From positions 28,849 through 92,848 of the forward strand of contig JALGZD010000102.1 in assembly GCA_025782395.1 (NCBI GenBank): DNA of 64,000 nt, in the 5' to 3' direction. The stretch is from a bacterium (lineage in GTDB: Bacteria > Joyebacterota > Joyebacteria > Joyebacterales > Joyebacteraceae). The notes beneath the pieces are model-generated. The model ran no database searches. It was not told where the DNA came from and saw nothing but the letters and a program-made list of their open reading frames with translations. Shown here in pieces: positions 18,020 to 27,127 of this stretch (within the stretch, counting starts at the first letter, position 1; each line of letters starts with the position of its first letter). The position numbers and the translations under genes are program-made.

Positions 18020-19396
18020 CTAGGCGGAGGGCAGAACCTCATTCCAACGGCTGATGAGATAGCAGCCCGTCTCAGGGTAAAAGGGTGGCGCCTCATTCCC
18101 CATGCGCGTGTCGTGGTGGTACTGTCTGCTGTACCCGTGCATGAAATGTCCGCCAAACCAGGATATGCTGACCAGCCCGGAGTGACTCTGAGTAATCGAC
18201 CCGTAGACGATGAGATCGCCCCTCGGGCCGCCGCTGAAGGGGGCCTCAGCCCCAAACGAGTTCCGCAACGCCATCATTGCCGCGTGAATCTCGCAGTCGT
18301 TGTTATTTGCCGTCGTCTTTGCGACGACGATGTTCTCTCTCGCGATGAGTCCCAGCATGTCGTCACAGCCCGGGTCCGGACCGCTTCCCGGGGTCGAGTC
18401 CAGGTAGAGCACATCGTCCCGAATGAAGATGTTCCCCGCGCTCCCGATCGTCAGCCGACCGTCCAGCGTGCCTTCCAGCCAGATCATTTCCTCGGCCCAG
18501 ACAAGACCGTTCAGGGTTGCCAGGTTCACGTCGCTCCAACCGCTGTAGACGTAGTGATGCCCCTGCCTCCCGTACGAGCGATAGCTCAAGAAGCCGTTCG
18601 CTCCGTTTCGCGCCAAGATGATCTCATATCGAGCTTTCGAGCCGTTCAGGTTCCCGAGCAGAAGTCCACCCGATTGCGCCGCACTGCGGAGAGCCGCGCG
18701 AAGCTTGTTACGGTTCGGGACAGGGATCCTGTCGACACTGACTTCGTAGCCCTTCTCGAAGGTCGGTCGACTCCAGGGGAACATCAGGATCCTGGGTGCG
18801 CATGTCGTGACCTTGTCTCCGAACCACGGATCTCCGTTGATGTATATCCAGCGGTTGCAGTGCACCAGCCCGTCAAGATTGTCGTTCGTCGTGAACCAGC
18901 TTAAGAACCTCGAGTGGTCGGCAAACCACAGGTACTTCGCGAATGTCTCCTTGCTGATCGTCGCGTGTATCTCGCTCTTGACGCCGTTGACTTCACCTAT
19001 CGACACGACGGCGTACTTCGCGAACGACGGACCCACACCACCGACGCTTGTGAATGTGCTCGTGTACTCCCCGTCACCGAGCGCCTCCGCTGTGAAGCTC
19101 CCGCTCACCGGGTACTGCGGTGGAGTTCGATTCATCTTCGCGGTAAGGTATGCCTTGGTCCGCTGCAGCCCGGCTTCCGCCAAATAGAAAGCCTTGGCTT
19201 CCTCAGCCTGGTACGTCACGAGATCGTGTTCGGCAGTACCGAGGATGAACAGCGCGCATCCAATCAGCAACACTGCCGTCATGAAAGCCATCACGGCGAT
19301 GAGCGATGCTCCTCGCTCTCCTCTGCCGATCCTGCGAAGCCGCCCGGGTCCGTCCTGCCTGAAACCCAGGAACGCCGCGATAAGAAGATCCTTCAT
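18020..19396 (-). CDS. PilX-like pilus assembly protein
   Basis: 458 residues from ATG at 19396, seven bases after GGAGGGTG. The N-terminus (GRGERGASLIAVMAFMTAVLL, split here by a hydrophobic helix) followed by QAEEAKAFYLAEAGLQRT is the PilX N-terminal family signature: a pilin-like helix with the A-F-Y-L-A-E-A-G motif. The remaining ~380 residues form a large unrecognised domain rich in aromatic and glycine residues and Asn-Asp turns, probably exposed at the pilus tip or surface. It is the first gene of the pil operon, directly downstream of the sigma-54 promoter. It could act as a tip adhesin or initiation pilin; that is inference. Confidence 0.8.
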   Translation of the reverse strand: MKDLLIAAFLGFRQDGPGRLRRIGRGERGASLIAVMAFMTAVLLIGCALFILGTAEHDLVTYQAEEAKAFYLAEAGLQRTKAYLTAKMNRTPPQYPVSGSFTAEALGDGEYTSTFTSVGGVGPSFAKYAVVSIGEVNGVKSEIHATISKETFAKYLWFADHSRFLSWFTTNDNLDGLVHCNRWIYINGDPWFGDKVTTCAPRILMFPWSRPTFEKGYEVSVDRIPVPNRNKLRAALRSAAQSGGLLLGNLNGSKARYEIILARNGANGFLSYRSYGRQGHHYVYSGWSDVNLATLNGLVWAEEMIWLEGTLDGRLTIGSAGNIFIRDDVLYLDSTPGSGPDPGCDDMLGLIARENIVVAKTTANNNDCEIHAAMMALRNSFGAEAPFSGGPRGDLIVYGSITQSHSGLVSISWFGGHFMHGYSRQYHHDTRMGNEAPPFYPETGCYLISRWNEVLPSA

Positions 19397-19466
19397 CAGT
19401 TCACCCTCCATGCACCAACCCGGGGCCACCGTGCCCCCACGCACGGCTCTCCCCGCTGCGATACCG

Positions 19467-19482
19467 AGCAAGTCTCATGCCA
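19467..19482 (-). promoter_or_regulatory. Sigma-54 (-24/-12) promoter of the pil operon
   Basis: TGGCATGAGACTTGCT on the minus strand fits the 16-base RpoN consensus TGGCAYRNNNNTTGCW at every specified position. The predicted start near 19456 gives a 60-base leader before the ATG at 19396. It lies in the 278-base gap between lnt and the first pil gene; the rest of that gap shows no gene. A dedicated enhancer-binding activator would be needed and is not in this window. Confidence 0.8.
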
Positions 19483-19674
19483 CAGCGGATCAGGTGGGCT
19501 ATTCGCTGAATCCGGCTAATTACGGAGCGTTTGACCGTTCGACTGACCCGCCGGACTATTCCCGGAAGCGCAGAACAAGGCGACATCGCATCGATTGCGT
19601 TGTGCAAGGGAGGTTTGGAGTGAATGCGGTTCGGGAATGTGCAGGAGGGATGGTTCAGCACTGGGACGGAGAAC

Positions 19675-21306
19675 CTACGCGCGTGCCCGCAGTCGCTGTA
19701 CGAAGGCAAGCGTGAGGCCCACAGCACTCGCCGCAAGCGCCAGCCATGCGATGAGATCGCCGTGGCGCGTGTAGAAGGTGGTCTCAGTCACTATTGGTAG
19801 ATCAGCCACCAGGAAGCCCCGTGCGAAGATCTCGCTTCTGGCAGTGACCCGCCCGTACGGGTCCGCGAAGAGCGACACCCCGCTGTTCGCGCTCCTTGCC
19901 AGACTCCTCCGGTTCTCGACACACCGCATCACCGCCATCGAGGCGTGCTGGAACGGCATCGATGATCGACCGTACCAGACGTCGTTGGTGACGTTGACAA
20001 GAAGCTGGGCCCCGTCGCCGACGAAATCCCGCACGAGTCCCGGGAAGATCGATTCGTAGCAGATCAGCGTGGAGAACCGAGCTCGCTCGGTGGCAAAGAC
20101 AGTGCGCTCCCCCCCCGGCTTGAAGCCGGCCTGTCCCAGATCGATACGCTTGAGAAACGGGAAAGCGCTCTTGAACGGAAGCACCTCGCCGAACGGCACG
20201 AGGTGGATCTTGTCGTACTTCGCGAGTCCATTGCCCGCGTTCACACTGAGTTCATGCATCGGCCGGACAAGAAGCACTGAGTTGAAGTAGCAGTACTCCT
20301 CCGGGGAGTCACCGACGCGATCGGGGAAACCCGTGAGTATGGCTGCCCCCGTCTCGTCTGCAAGAGCCATGATGGCCACGAGATGAGCGGGATCCTTGAG
20401 AAGATAGCTTGGAGCAGCGGTCTCCGGCCAGACAACAAGATCCGGCTTCTCCTCAGCGGCCTCCCGCGTCAGAGCGTACAGGACCTCGAAACTGACCTCA
20501 CGATAGGCCGGATCCCACTTGCGCTTGCCGGCAATGTTCGGCTGGATGACCGCGACACGCATTGTCTTCCCCATCGGTCCGACGGAACCCGCCTCGTGCT
20601 CGATTGATCCTGCCGGCCCGGCCAAGCGCAGGACAAGTGTGCCGTGCGCGATCGGAATCAGAATGACCAACGCTAACGCCGCCGCCAGCACCCAGATACG
20701 CTTCAGTAACTGCCTGCGCTTCAGGTCGCTGCCGCCCAGCCTCAGAACCGTCGCCAGTCCCTCAGAAACAAGCACGTTCGCAAGCGCGATCCAGACAGTC
20801 ACTCCAAAAAGCCCGGTCACCGATGCGAACTGAATGCTCCCCGGAATACCAACGACCGAGTAACCCAGGTTCCCCCAGGTGAATCCGAGCACGAAGAGCG
20901 AGCGCACGTATTCGCAGGCGGTCCACACGAGCGGGTAGACCACAATGCGCGACCACGAGGTCCGCTGCGTGATCAACCGCGCTCCAGCTGAGAAGAGACC
21001 CCAGTAGAAGGCCTGAAGGCATACCAGAAGGAGCAGCGGCCCCGCCATGAGAACGGGGTTGTCCACCTCATTCGACGAGAGAAAGACAAGCCAATAGAGA
21101 AGAGCAGAAAAGAACGCCAGGCCGGAGATGAAACCCGGACGGAAAGCACGCCAGAACCCGCCCGGCTTCTCGCTCCTCATCACGAGAAACAGTGGAACAA
21201 GCCCGACGAATGCGAGCGGAAAGAGATCCACCGGGGGGAATGCGAGCGCAAGCGCCACCCCCCCGAGAATGAGAAGAACCGGATTTCTCCCCTTCGCAGC
21301 GCTCAT
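19675..21306 (-). CDS. lnt: Apolipoprotein N-acyltransferase
   Basis: 543 residues. N-terminal half with about six membrane segments (GVALALAFPPVDLFPLAFVG onwards), then a nitrilase-fold periplasmic domain from about residue 250 (RVAVIQPNI). Catalytic triad residues are visible: Glu in VWPETAAPS, Lys in KYDKIHLVPFGE, Cys in LICYESIFP. A final C-terminal helix returns to the membrane. Lnt adds the third acyl chain to lipoproteins in diderm bacteria, so it supports an outer membrane. The start ATG at 21306 (or GTG at 21309) overlaps the end of the phosphoglycerate mutase gene. One candidate client, the lipoprotein at 49.4-51.6 kb, lies in this window. Confidence 0.96.
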   Translation of the reverse strand: MSAAKGRNPVLLILGGVALALAFPPVDLFPLAFVGLVPLFLVMRSEKPGGFWRAFRPGFISGLAFFSALLYWLVFLSSNEVDNPVLMAGPLLLLVCLQAFYWGLFSAGARLITQRTSWSRIVVYPLVWTACEYVRSLFVLGFTWGNLGYSVVGIPGSIQFASVTGLFGVTVWIALANVLVSEGLATVLRLGGSDLKRRQLLKRIWVLAAALALVILIPIAHGTLVLRLAGPAGSIEHEAGSVGPMGKTMRVAVIQPNIAGKRKWDPAYREVSFEVLYALTREAAEEKPDLVVWPETAAPSYLLKDPAHLVAIMALADETGAAILTGFPDRVGDSPEEYCYFNSVLLVRPMHELSVNAGNGLAKYDKIHLVPFGEVLPFKSAFPFLKRIDLGQAGFKPGGERTVFATERARFSTLICYESIFPGLVRDFVGDGAQLLVNVTNDVWYGRSSMPFQHASMAVMRCVENRRSLARSANSGVSLFADPYGRVTARSEIFARGFLVADLPIVTETTFYTRHGDLIAWLALAASAVGLTLAFVQRLRARA

Positions 21307-21308
21307 CA

Positions 21309-22520
21309 CTAGGCCCCGAACTTCGCGAGACGTCCCGCATGCGCGAGCATGAGAGGCATCAGATCGACGCCGCGGATGACGCCGAGGGCTCCCCCAAGAC
21401 AGCTCGTTTCACCGAAGCTCTCACTTGGATCGCGCCGGCAGTTCCGGGACTTGAGCAGCACAGGCACCGGGTGCCAGCTGTGGGATGCGAGCAAGGACGG
21501 CGTCGAGTGGTCCCCGGTCACCAGGAGTACATCCGTGGCGACATCGACGACGCCCGGGATAATCGTGTCGAACTGCTCGGTCGCTGCCACCTTGCCTGGG
21601 AAATCGCCGTTCTCTCCCGTCGAGTCCGTGTACTTGAAATGCATGAAGAAGAAATCGTACTCTTCGTAGTGTTCCCTCAAGAGCTTCGTCATCTCCTCAA
21701 GCGTGTCCGGCACCGGGAGGACGTTCATTCCGACCAGACCGGCGACGCCTCGGTACATCGGGTATTGGGCTATGGCGGCTGCCCGCAGCTTGTATCGCTC
21801 TTCGAACGTCGGGATCGCCTCGCGCGTTGCGATTCCCCTCAGTGTGATCGCGTTCGCCCTCGGCTCGTCTCTCAGGAGTTCACGCGCACGACCTACGAAT
21901 GTGTTGAGAAGCTCCGCCGTCCGCTCCTCTTCCTTTGTCTCACCGCGCACATCGAGTGGAGGAACACCTGTGGCCTGCGGGTCTGTGTCGTTCAGCCCTC
22001 CTGCGAGCCCCTCGGCTCTCAGCACAAGAACGGCACGATGCTCCTTGACCGGACGAAAGAACAACTCGACTCCCGGCAACTCAATCGCATTCAATCTCGC
22101 GGAGAGCTCGGCGCACTTGTCCGTCGGAATACGCCCGGCCCGTCTGTCGGCTATCATCCCGGCCCCGTCCACGGTCGCGAAGTTGATTCTGGCAGCAACG
22201 TCGCCTTGTCTCAGATCGAAATCAATCCCCATGGCCTCCAGCACACCCCGGCCGATGAGATACTCAACCGGGTCGTAGCCGAAGAGTGCCATGTGAGCAG
22301 GCCCGCTTCCCGGTGTGATTCCGGGCGCGATCGGCACATGGAGTCCCGTGACACCCTCCTTCGCGAGGGCATCCAGATTCGGGGTTTTCGCAGACTCGAG
22401 TTCGGTCAATCCCGTCTCAGGGTGCGGCAGCCCGCCCAGTCCGTCGGCCACCAGCAGCACGATCTTCCCGCCGGAAGCGGTTGCGATCGCGTCGGGCAAC
22501 CCAGGGGTTCTCTCGTGCAT
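21309..22520 (-). CDS. apgM: 2,3-bisphosphoglycerate-independent phosphoglycerate mutase (archaeal type)
   Basis: 403 residues from ATG at 22520 after AAGGAGGAAC. Alkaline-phosphatase superfamily fold: metal motif VADGLGG, phosphoserine region TPGSGPAHMALFGYDP, metal motif GDHSTPS and a final His (HSWHPVPVLL). The length and pattern fit the ApgM/archaeal-type iPGM rather than the 510-residue GpmI. It interconverts 3- and 2-phosphoglycerate. It lies between tgt and lnt with short overlaps. It is a separate branch from the four phosphodiesterase-like proteins at 49-57 kb. Confidence 0.95.
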   Translation of the reverse strand: MHERTPGLPDAIATASGGKIVLLVADGLGGLPHPETGLTELESAKTPNLDALAKEGVTGLHVPIAPGITPGSGPAHMALFGYDPVEYLIGRGVLEAMGIDFDLRQGDVAARINFATVDGAGMIADRRAGRIPTDKCAELSARLNAIELPGVELFFRPVKEHRAVLVLRAEGLAGGLNDTDPQATGVPPLDVRGETKEEERTAELLNTFVGRARELLRDEPRANAITLRGIATREAIPTFEERYKLRAAAIAQYPMYRGVAGLVGMNVLPVPDTLEEMTKLLREHYEEYDFFFMHFKYTDSTGENGDFPGKVAATEQFDTIIPGVVDVATDVLLVTGDHSTPSLLASHSWHPVPVLLKSRNCRRDPSESFGETSCLGGALGVIRGVDLMPLMLAHAGRLAKFGA

Positions 22521-22546
22521 CCGTTCCTCCTTCGAGTTCGCTTCAC

Positions 22547-23674
22547 CTATGAAAGAAATGCTTCGGACTCGTACTTCTCCTGAAACGCGCGCCTCCACTC
22601 GCCGAAGTTCCCGGCGATTATGGCCCGCCGCATCTCAGCCATCATCTTCACATAGAACGTGAGACTATGAAGGCTTGCCAGCCGCCCGGCCAGACCCTCC
22701 CCAGCGTTGAAAAGATGACGGATGTAGCTCCTCGAGAAGTTCCTGCACGCATAGCAGTCGCAGTCCGGATCAAGTGGTCGCTCGTCACGCGCGTAGGCGG
22801 CGTTCTTTACCACGAGCCTCCCACGCGATGTGAACACGTTTCCCTTGCGTGCGTTTCTCGTCGGCATCACGCAGTCGAACATGTCGATGCCCTGGGCAAC
22901 GGAACCAATGATATCCTCCGGAAAGCCCTGACCCATGAAGTAGCGGGGCCGGTCGGCCGGGAGCTCCTTCACGACCACGTCTATCATCTCCCGCATCGCG
23001 GACGTCGGCTCGCCGACTGCCAGCCCCCCGATGGCATACCCCGGGAAGTCCATCTCCCTGAGCGCCGACGCCGATACCTTTCTGAGCTCGGCGTAGGTGG
23101 CACCCTGGACAATGCCGAAAAGCGTCTGCTCCCGCGGGTCGGCACGCCACTCCTTGAGCGCTCTTTCCGCCCAACGAAGAGTCAACTCGTGCGAGGTCTT
23201 CGCATCCTCGAAGCTCGCGGGGTAGGCCACACATTCGTCCAGGACCATGATGATGTCCGCCCCGATCGAACGCTGAAGATGCACGTTGTCCTCAGGCGAC
23301 ATGAAGTGCCTGGAGCCGTCCAGGTGGGACTGGAATTCAAGGCCCTCCTCGCGAACGCGGTTCAGGTGCCCCAAGCTGAAGACCTGGAATCCGCCGCTGT
23401 CCGTGAGAATGGCTCGGTTCCACCCCATGAACTTGTGGAGTCCCCCGGCCTGCTCAATGGTCTCCGGTCCGGGGCGGAAATAGAGGTGGTAGGCGTTCGC
23501 CAGGATGATGCGCGCTCCTGTCGCCTTGACATCCAGAGGTGACAGCGTCTTCACGGTGGCTTGCGTCCCTACGGGCATGAAGACCGGGGTCTCAACGACG
23601 GCGTGCGGCGTCACGATCTCGCCGGCTCTGGCCCCCGTCTCCGCATCCTCAGCTACCACCCTGAACTCGAACAT
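22547..23674 (-). CDS. tgt: tRNA-guanine transglycosylase
   Basis: 375 residues, usual length. Substrate-pocket motifs DSGGFQVFSL, the GGLAVGEP loop and the nucleophile region DMFDCVMPTRNARKG are present, and the zinc site is CDCYAC ... H near the C-terminus. It exchanges guanine-34 for a queuosine precursor in tRNAs. It lies 100 bases downstream of queA and queH, with its ribosome site inside the gap that also holds the 60-bp repeat. Confidence 0.97.
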   Translation of the reverse strand: MFEFRVVAEDAETGARAGEIVTPHAVVETPVFMPVGTQATVKTLSPLDVKATGARIILANAYHLYFRPGPETIEQAGGLHKFMGWNRAILTDSGGFQVFSLGHLNRVREEGLEFQSHLDGSRHFMSPEDNVHLQRSIGADIIMVLDECVAYPASFEDAKTSHELTLRWAERALKEWRADPREQTLFGIVQGATYAELRKVSASALREMDFPGYAIGGLAVGEPTSAMREMIDVVVKELPADRPRYFMGQGFPEDIIGSVAQGIDMFDCVMPTRNARKGNVFTSRGRLVVKNAAYARDERPLDPDCDCYACRNFSRSYIRHLFNAGEGLAGRLASLHSLTFYVKMMAEMRRAIIAGNFGEWRRAFQEKYESEAFLS

Positions 23675-23687
23675 CGCCCCTCCACAA

Positions 23688-23807
23688 GAGCAGCAGCATC
23701 ACATGACAGCAGCATCAGAGCACCGGTATCGCGTCACCGTAGATTCAGAGCAGCAGCATCACATGACAGCAGCATCAGAGCACCAGCATCGCGTCACCGT
23801 AGCTATA
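23688..23807. repeat. 60-bp tandem duplication over the queA 3' end
   Basis: Copy 1 spans 23688-23747, copy 2 spans 23748-23807 (gagcagcagcatcacatgac at each start). Copy 2 includes the last codons and stop of queA (TGA at 23777-23775); copy 1 is a downstream non-coding duplicate between queA and tgt. Confidence 0.92.
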
Positions 23808-24806
23808 GAAGCGGTACTTCCGCTCGACGGCCGTCCTGTACGCCGCCATGACGCCTTCGTACCCTCCAAACGCCGTCACAAGCATCAGCAGTGTCGATTT
23901 GGGAAGATGGAAATTCGTGATGAGCGCGTCGACGCAGCGGAACCGGTAGCCCGTGCGGATGAATAAGCTGGTGCTCCCGGCGGCAGTCACTATCTTGCCG
24001 GCGTCGTCCGCAACCGATTCGAGCACGCGAACGCTCGTGGTCCCGACAGCCACGACTTTCCCTCCGTCCTCACGCGCCGTATTGATGAGCGCGGCCGTCT
24101 CATCGGAGATCTCGAAGCGTTCCTGGTCCATCTCGTGGTCCTCGGGATCGTCGCTCGAGACAGGCCGGAACGTTCCCAGCCCGACGTGCAGAATCACCGG
24201 AGCGATCCCGATCCCTCGGTTCGCGAGCTCGTCGAGGATCTCATCAGTGAAGTGAAGACCTGCGGTCGGAGCCGCCACTGCTCCTCTCACCCGCGCGTAG
24301 ACGGTCTGATAGCGTTCCCGATCTAGCGGCGCGGGCGTGCGTTCGATGTAGGGTGGGAGCGGAATCTGCCCCAAGGCCGCGGTCACGAGATCCAGATCCC
24401 CGTCGGCCACAAGCTCGACGATGCGCTTCCCGGCCGGCAGGACCTCCAGCACACGTGCCTCCAAGAGACCGCCACCAAAGATGAGAACGGCTCCCTCCCT
24501 GATACCGGCTCCAGGACGAACGAGCACTTCCCAGCGGCATAGCCCGGTCTCCTTCAGGAGGAACATCTCGGCCTTGCCGCCCGTGGCCTTCTTCTCCCCG
24601 ATGAATCGGGCCGGGATGACCTCACTCTCGTTCACCACCAGGATGTCACCGGGTGTGAGGTACTCCAGGATGTCCCTGAAGAGGCGATGTTCCATCTCAC
24701 CGGTGTCGCGCCTGAGCACCAGCAGGCGGGATTCGTCCCGTCGCGCGCTCGGGTACTGCGCGATGAACTCACGCGGCAGCTCGTAGTCGAAATCGCTCGT
24801 CTTCAT
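23775..24806 (-). CDS. queA: S-adenosylmethionine:tRNA ribosyltransferase-isomerase
   Basis: 343 residues from ATG at 24806 (MKTSDFDYELPREFIAQYP, the conserved start). Family motifs: SRLLVL, GDILVVNESEVIPARF, AAPTAGLHFTDEIL, HVGLGTFRPV, TRTGYRFRCVDALITNFHLPKSTL (in pieces). It transfers and isomerises ribose from SAM onto preQ1-34 in tRNA, giving epoxyqueuosine. Two bases separate it from queH, the next enzyme in the pathway. Its last codons lie in a 60-bp tandem duplication. Confidence 0.97.
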   Translation of the reverse strand: MKTSDFDYELPREFIAQYPSARRDESRLLVLRRDTGEMEHRLFRDILEYLTPGDILVVNESEVIPARFIGEKKATGGKAEMFLLKETGLCRWEVLVRPGAGIREGAVLIFGGGLLEARVLEVLPAGKRIVELVADGDLDLVTAALGQIPLPPYIERTPAPLDRERYQTVYARVRGAVAAPTAGLHFTDEILDELANRGIGIAPVILHVGLGTFRPVSSDDPEDHEMDQERFEISDETAALINTAREDGGKVVAVGTTSVRVLESVADDAGKIVTAAGSTSLFIRTGYRFRCVDALITNFHLPKSTLLMLVTAFGGYEGVMAAYRTAVERKYRFYSYGDAMLVL

Positions 24807-24808
24807 CG

Positions 24809-25336
24809 TCAATCTCTGTATCGCTCCCACTCGCTGTAGACACACCCGCAATACTGCTGACGGTAGTGACCCATCTCCCTGGAGGCCCGGACCCCATCCA
24901 TCACAAGCGGTCTGTAGTCCGCGTAGAGAAAACGCACGCCGTGTCTTCGCGCCGCTTCCTCCCCAGCGGCGCGAACGGCATCGTGGTCCTGGTGCGTGCT
25001 CACAAGCATCGACGAGGTGAAGGCGTCGTAGTCCAGCTCCGCGGCCAGCTTCGCGATCCTGTCAAGACGCATCCGGTAGCAGATGGGGCAGCGCGTCTCT
25101 TCGTGACCCACCACGGCCCTCAGGAACTCCACAAGCCCGTACGGGTCTTCCCGAACGATCTCGATACCGAGTTCAGCGGCAACCGAGCGCGCTGCCTCGC
25201 GTCGCTTTTCAAACTCCCGGAACGGATGAATGTTGGGATTCGTGAAGGCCCCGTCTACGTGATGCCCCGCGATCAGAAGCTCGCGGATCGGCACGATTGC
25301 ACATGGGCCACAACAGATGTGAAGGAGTATGCGCAT
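24809..25336 (-). CDS. queH: Epoxyqueuosine reductase QueH
   Basis: 175 residues. Conserved cysteines: HICCGPC at the N-terminus, CPICYRMRL (about 82) and QYCGCVYSE near the C-terminus; these bind an iron-sulfur cluster and a second metal in the QueH (former DUF208) family. It reduces epoxyqueuosine to queuosine, replacing cobalamin-dependent QueG. ATG at 25336; the 96-base gap after ruvB has no strong ribosome site next to the start. With queA and tgt it forms the last steps of queuosine synthesis. Confidence 0.95.
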   Translation of the reverse strand: MRILLHICCGPCAIVPIRELLIAGHHVDGAFTNPNIHPFREFEKRREAARSVAAELGIEIVREDPYGLVEFLRAVVGHEETRCPICYRMRLDRIAKLAAELDYDAFTSSMLVSTHQDHDAVRAAGEEAARRHGVRFLYADYRPLVMDGVRASREMGHYRQQYCGCVYSEWERYRD

Positions 25337-25432
25337 ACAGGTTTAGAGGCGCCGCCTTTCTCCTTTCGCCGTCGCAAGTTCTCCACCGAGGGCGCGGTGT
25401 CTGAGCAGAGCGAAAAGCAGAAGGCGGAGCTT

Positions 25433-26455
25433 CTAGAGCAGTCTGCCTTGTTCGTCGTCGCTACCGGCGAGCCCGAAGTACTGGTAGGCCGCCCGCGTCG
25501 CCTCGCGGCCGCGCGACGTTCGCTTGAGGAAACCTTCCTGGATCAGAAACGGCTCGTAGATCTCCTCGATTGTGTCTGCTTCCTCGCCGACCGCCACCGC
25601 CAGGCTCTTGACCCCCACAGGACCACCGTCGAAGCGATGAATCACCGCCTCCATGATCCGCCGATCCATTTCATCCAGACCGCGCGCGTCCACCTCGAGT
25701 CTCAGGAGCGATTCGTGCGCGACCTTTGCCGTCACGCGGCCATCGCCCATCACATCAGCGAAATCCCGCACGCGCCTCAGAAGACGGTTCGCGATCCGCG
25801 GTGTTCCCCGGGACCGCTTTGCCAGTTCCATCGCTCCATCGTCGTCTATGGAAACGCCGAGAATCCGCGCGGACCGCTTCACGATCCGGGCAAGCTCAGC
25901 AGGATCGTAGTAGTTCAGTCTCAGCGACATGCCGAAGCGCGATCTTAGGGGAGACGTCAGTAGCCCGGCGCGCGTCGTGGCGCCTACGAGGGTGAAATGC
26001 TCAAGGTTGAGCTTGACGCTCCTGGCCGACGGTCCCTTGTCGAGAAGGATATCAACTGAGAAACCCTCCATCGCGGGGTACAGGTACTCCTCCACGACAT
26101 TAGATAAACGGTGGATTTCGTCGATGAAGAGCACGTCACCTCGCTTCAGATTTGTGAGGATGCCGGTGAGATCGTACGCACGCTCGATGACCGGACCAGA
26201 TGTGACAACCAGATCGCAACCCATCTCGTGCGCGATGATGTGCGCGAGCGTCGTCTTCCCCAGCCCGGGAGGACCGGAGAAAAGGCAGTGGTCGAGCGGT
26301 TCCCCTCGCTTGCGCGCGGCCTCGATGAAGACCCCTAGATTGCTCTTGAGCGAATCCTGCCCGACGAACTCAGCAAACCCGGGCGGCCTGAGCTGCGTCT
26401 CGAAACGCACATCATCGGTGGAAAGCGCAGGAGCGGTCACCCTTTCGCCGGACAT
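25433..26455 (-). CDS. ruvB: Holliday junction branch migration motor RuvB
   Basis: 340 residues from ATG at 26455 (eight bases after GGGGG; a GTG at 26464 is the alternative). Walker [14 protein letters not shown], Walker [10 protein letters not shown], sensor [19 protein letters not shown] and the C-terminal winged helix are all present. The hexameric motor drives branch migration with RuvA. It lies 12 bases downstream of ruvA. Confidence 0.98.
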   Translation of the reverse strand: MSGERVTAPALSTDDVRFETQLRPPGFAEFVGQDSLKSNLGVFIEAARKRGEPLDHCLFSGPPGLGKTTLAHIIAHEMGCDLVVTSGPVIERAYDLTGILTNLKRGDVLFIDEIHRLSNVVEEYLYPAMEGFSVDILLDKGPSARSVKLNLEHFTLVGATTRAGLLTSPLRSRFGMSLRLNYYDPAELARIVKRSARILGVSIDDDGAMELAKRSRGTPRIANRLLRRVRDFADVMGDGRVTAKVAHESLLRLEVDARGLDEMDRRIMEAVIHRFDGGPVGVKSLAVAVGEEADTIEEIYEPFLIQEGFLKRTSRGREATRAAYQYFGLAGSDDEQGRLL

Positions 26456-26467
26456 GCTGATCACCCC

Positions 26468-27055
26468 CTACTTCCTGAGCGCCCGTTTGACTAGCTCCTC
26501 TACCGACAGCCCGTCGCCACCATTGCGTCGCGCCGCGAGCACCGACTCGCGCGCCTTCGCCCTCGGAATCCCGAGCGAAACGAGCGCCATCACTGCATCA
26601 CCGACCTCTTCACGCACCTCCGGGCCCCCTCCTCCGATGAGGAAGACATCCATGCCGGAGAACTTCTCCTTGAGCTCGACCACCAGTCGCTGTGCCGTTT
26701 TCCTTCCTATGCCCTTGACGCTCGTGAGAAGTCCCAGGTCTTCGTCCACGACCGCGCGGTGAAACATCTCCGGAGAAAGCCCGGAGAGAACGGCCAGACC
26801 CAGCTTGGGACCGATGCCACTTACGCTGATAAGTTCGAGGAAGATGGCCCGCTCACCTTCACTCGAAAAACCGAACAGATCAAGCGCGTCTTCACGAACG
26901 TGCGTGTGCGTGAAGACATGGACCTTCTCCCCGATTTGTCCGATCAGACGGAAAGTCGAGAGCGGGATGAAGGCGTGATAACCGACTCCACCGACGTCGA
27001 CGACGATGTCCGCCGGGCTCTTTCTAAGAAGCGTTCCGTCGAGTTCAGCGATCAT
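26468..27055 (-). CDS. ruvA: Holliday junction DNA-binding protein RuvA
   Basis: 195 residues. An N-terminal OB-fold (MIAELDGTLL, VHVFTHTHVREDALDLFGF), two helix-hairpin-helix motifs (VSGIGPKLGLAVLSGL, VKGIGRKTAQRLVVELK) and the C-terminal RuvB-binding domain (AVMALVSLGIPRAKARESV) match the family exactly. It holds the four-way junction for RuvB and RuvC. Between ruvC and ruvB in the operon. Confidence 0.98.
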   Translation of the reverse strand: MIAELDGTLLRKSPADIVVDVGGVGYHAFIPLSTFRLIGQIGEKVHVFTHTHVREDALDLFGFSSEGERAIFLELISVSGIGPKLGLAVLSGLSPEMFHRAVVDEDLGLLTSVKGIGRKTAQRLVVELKEKFSGMDVFLIGGGGPEVREEVGDAVMALVSLGIPRAKARESVLAARRNGGDGLSVEELVKRALRK

Positions 27056-27127
27056 GTCCGGAGGCTCCGTCCGTTCCGTGAGCCGGCGATCTTCGCAGAC
27101 GGCCGTCTCAATCTCCAGCGCGGCCGA

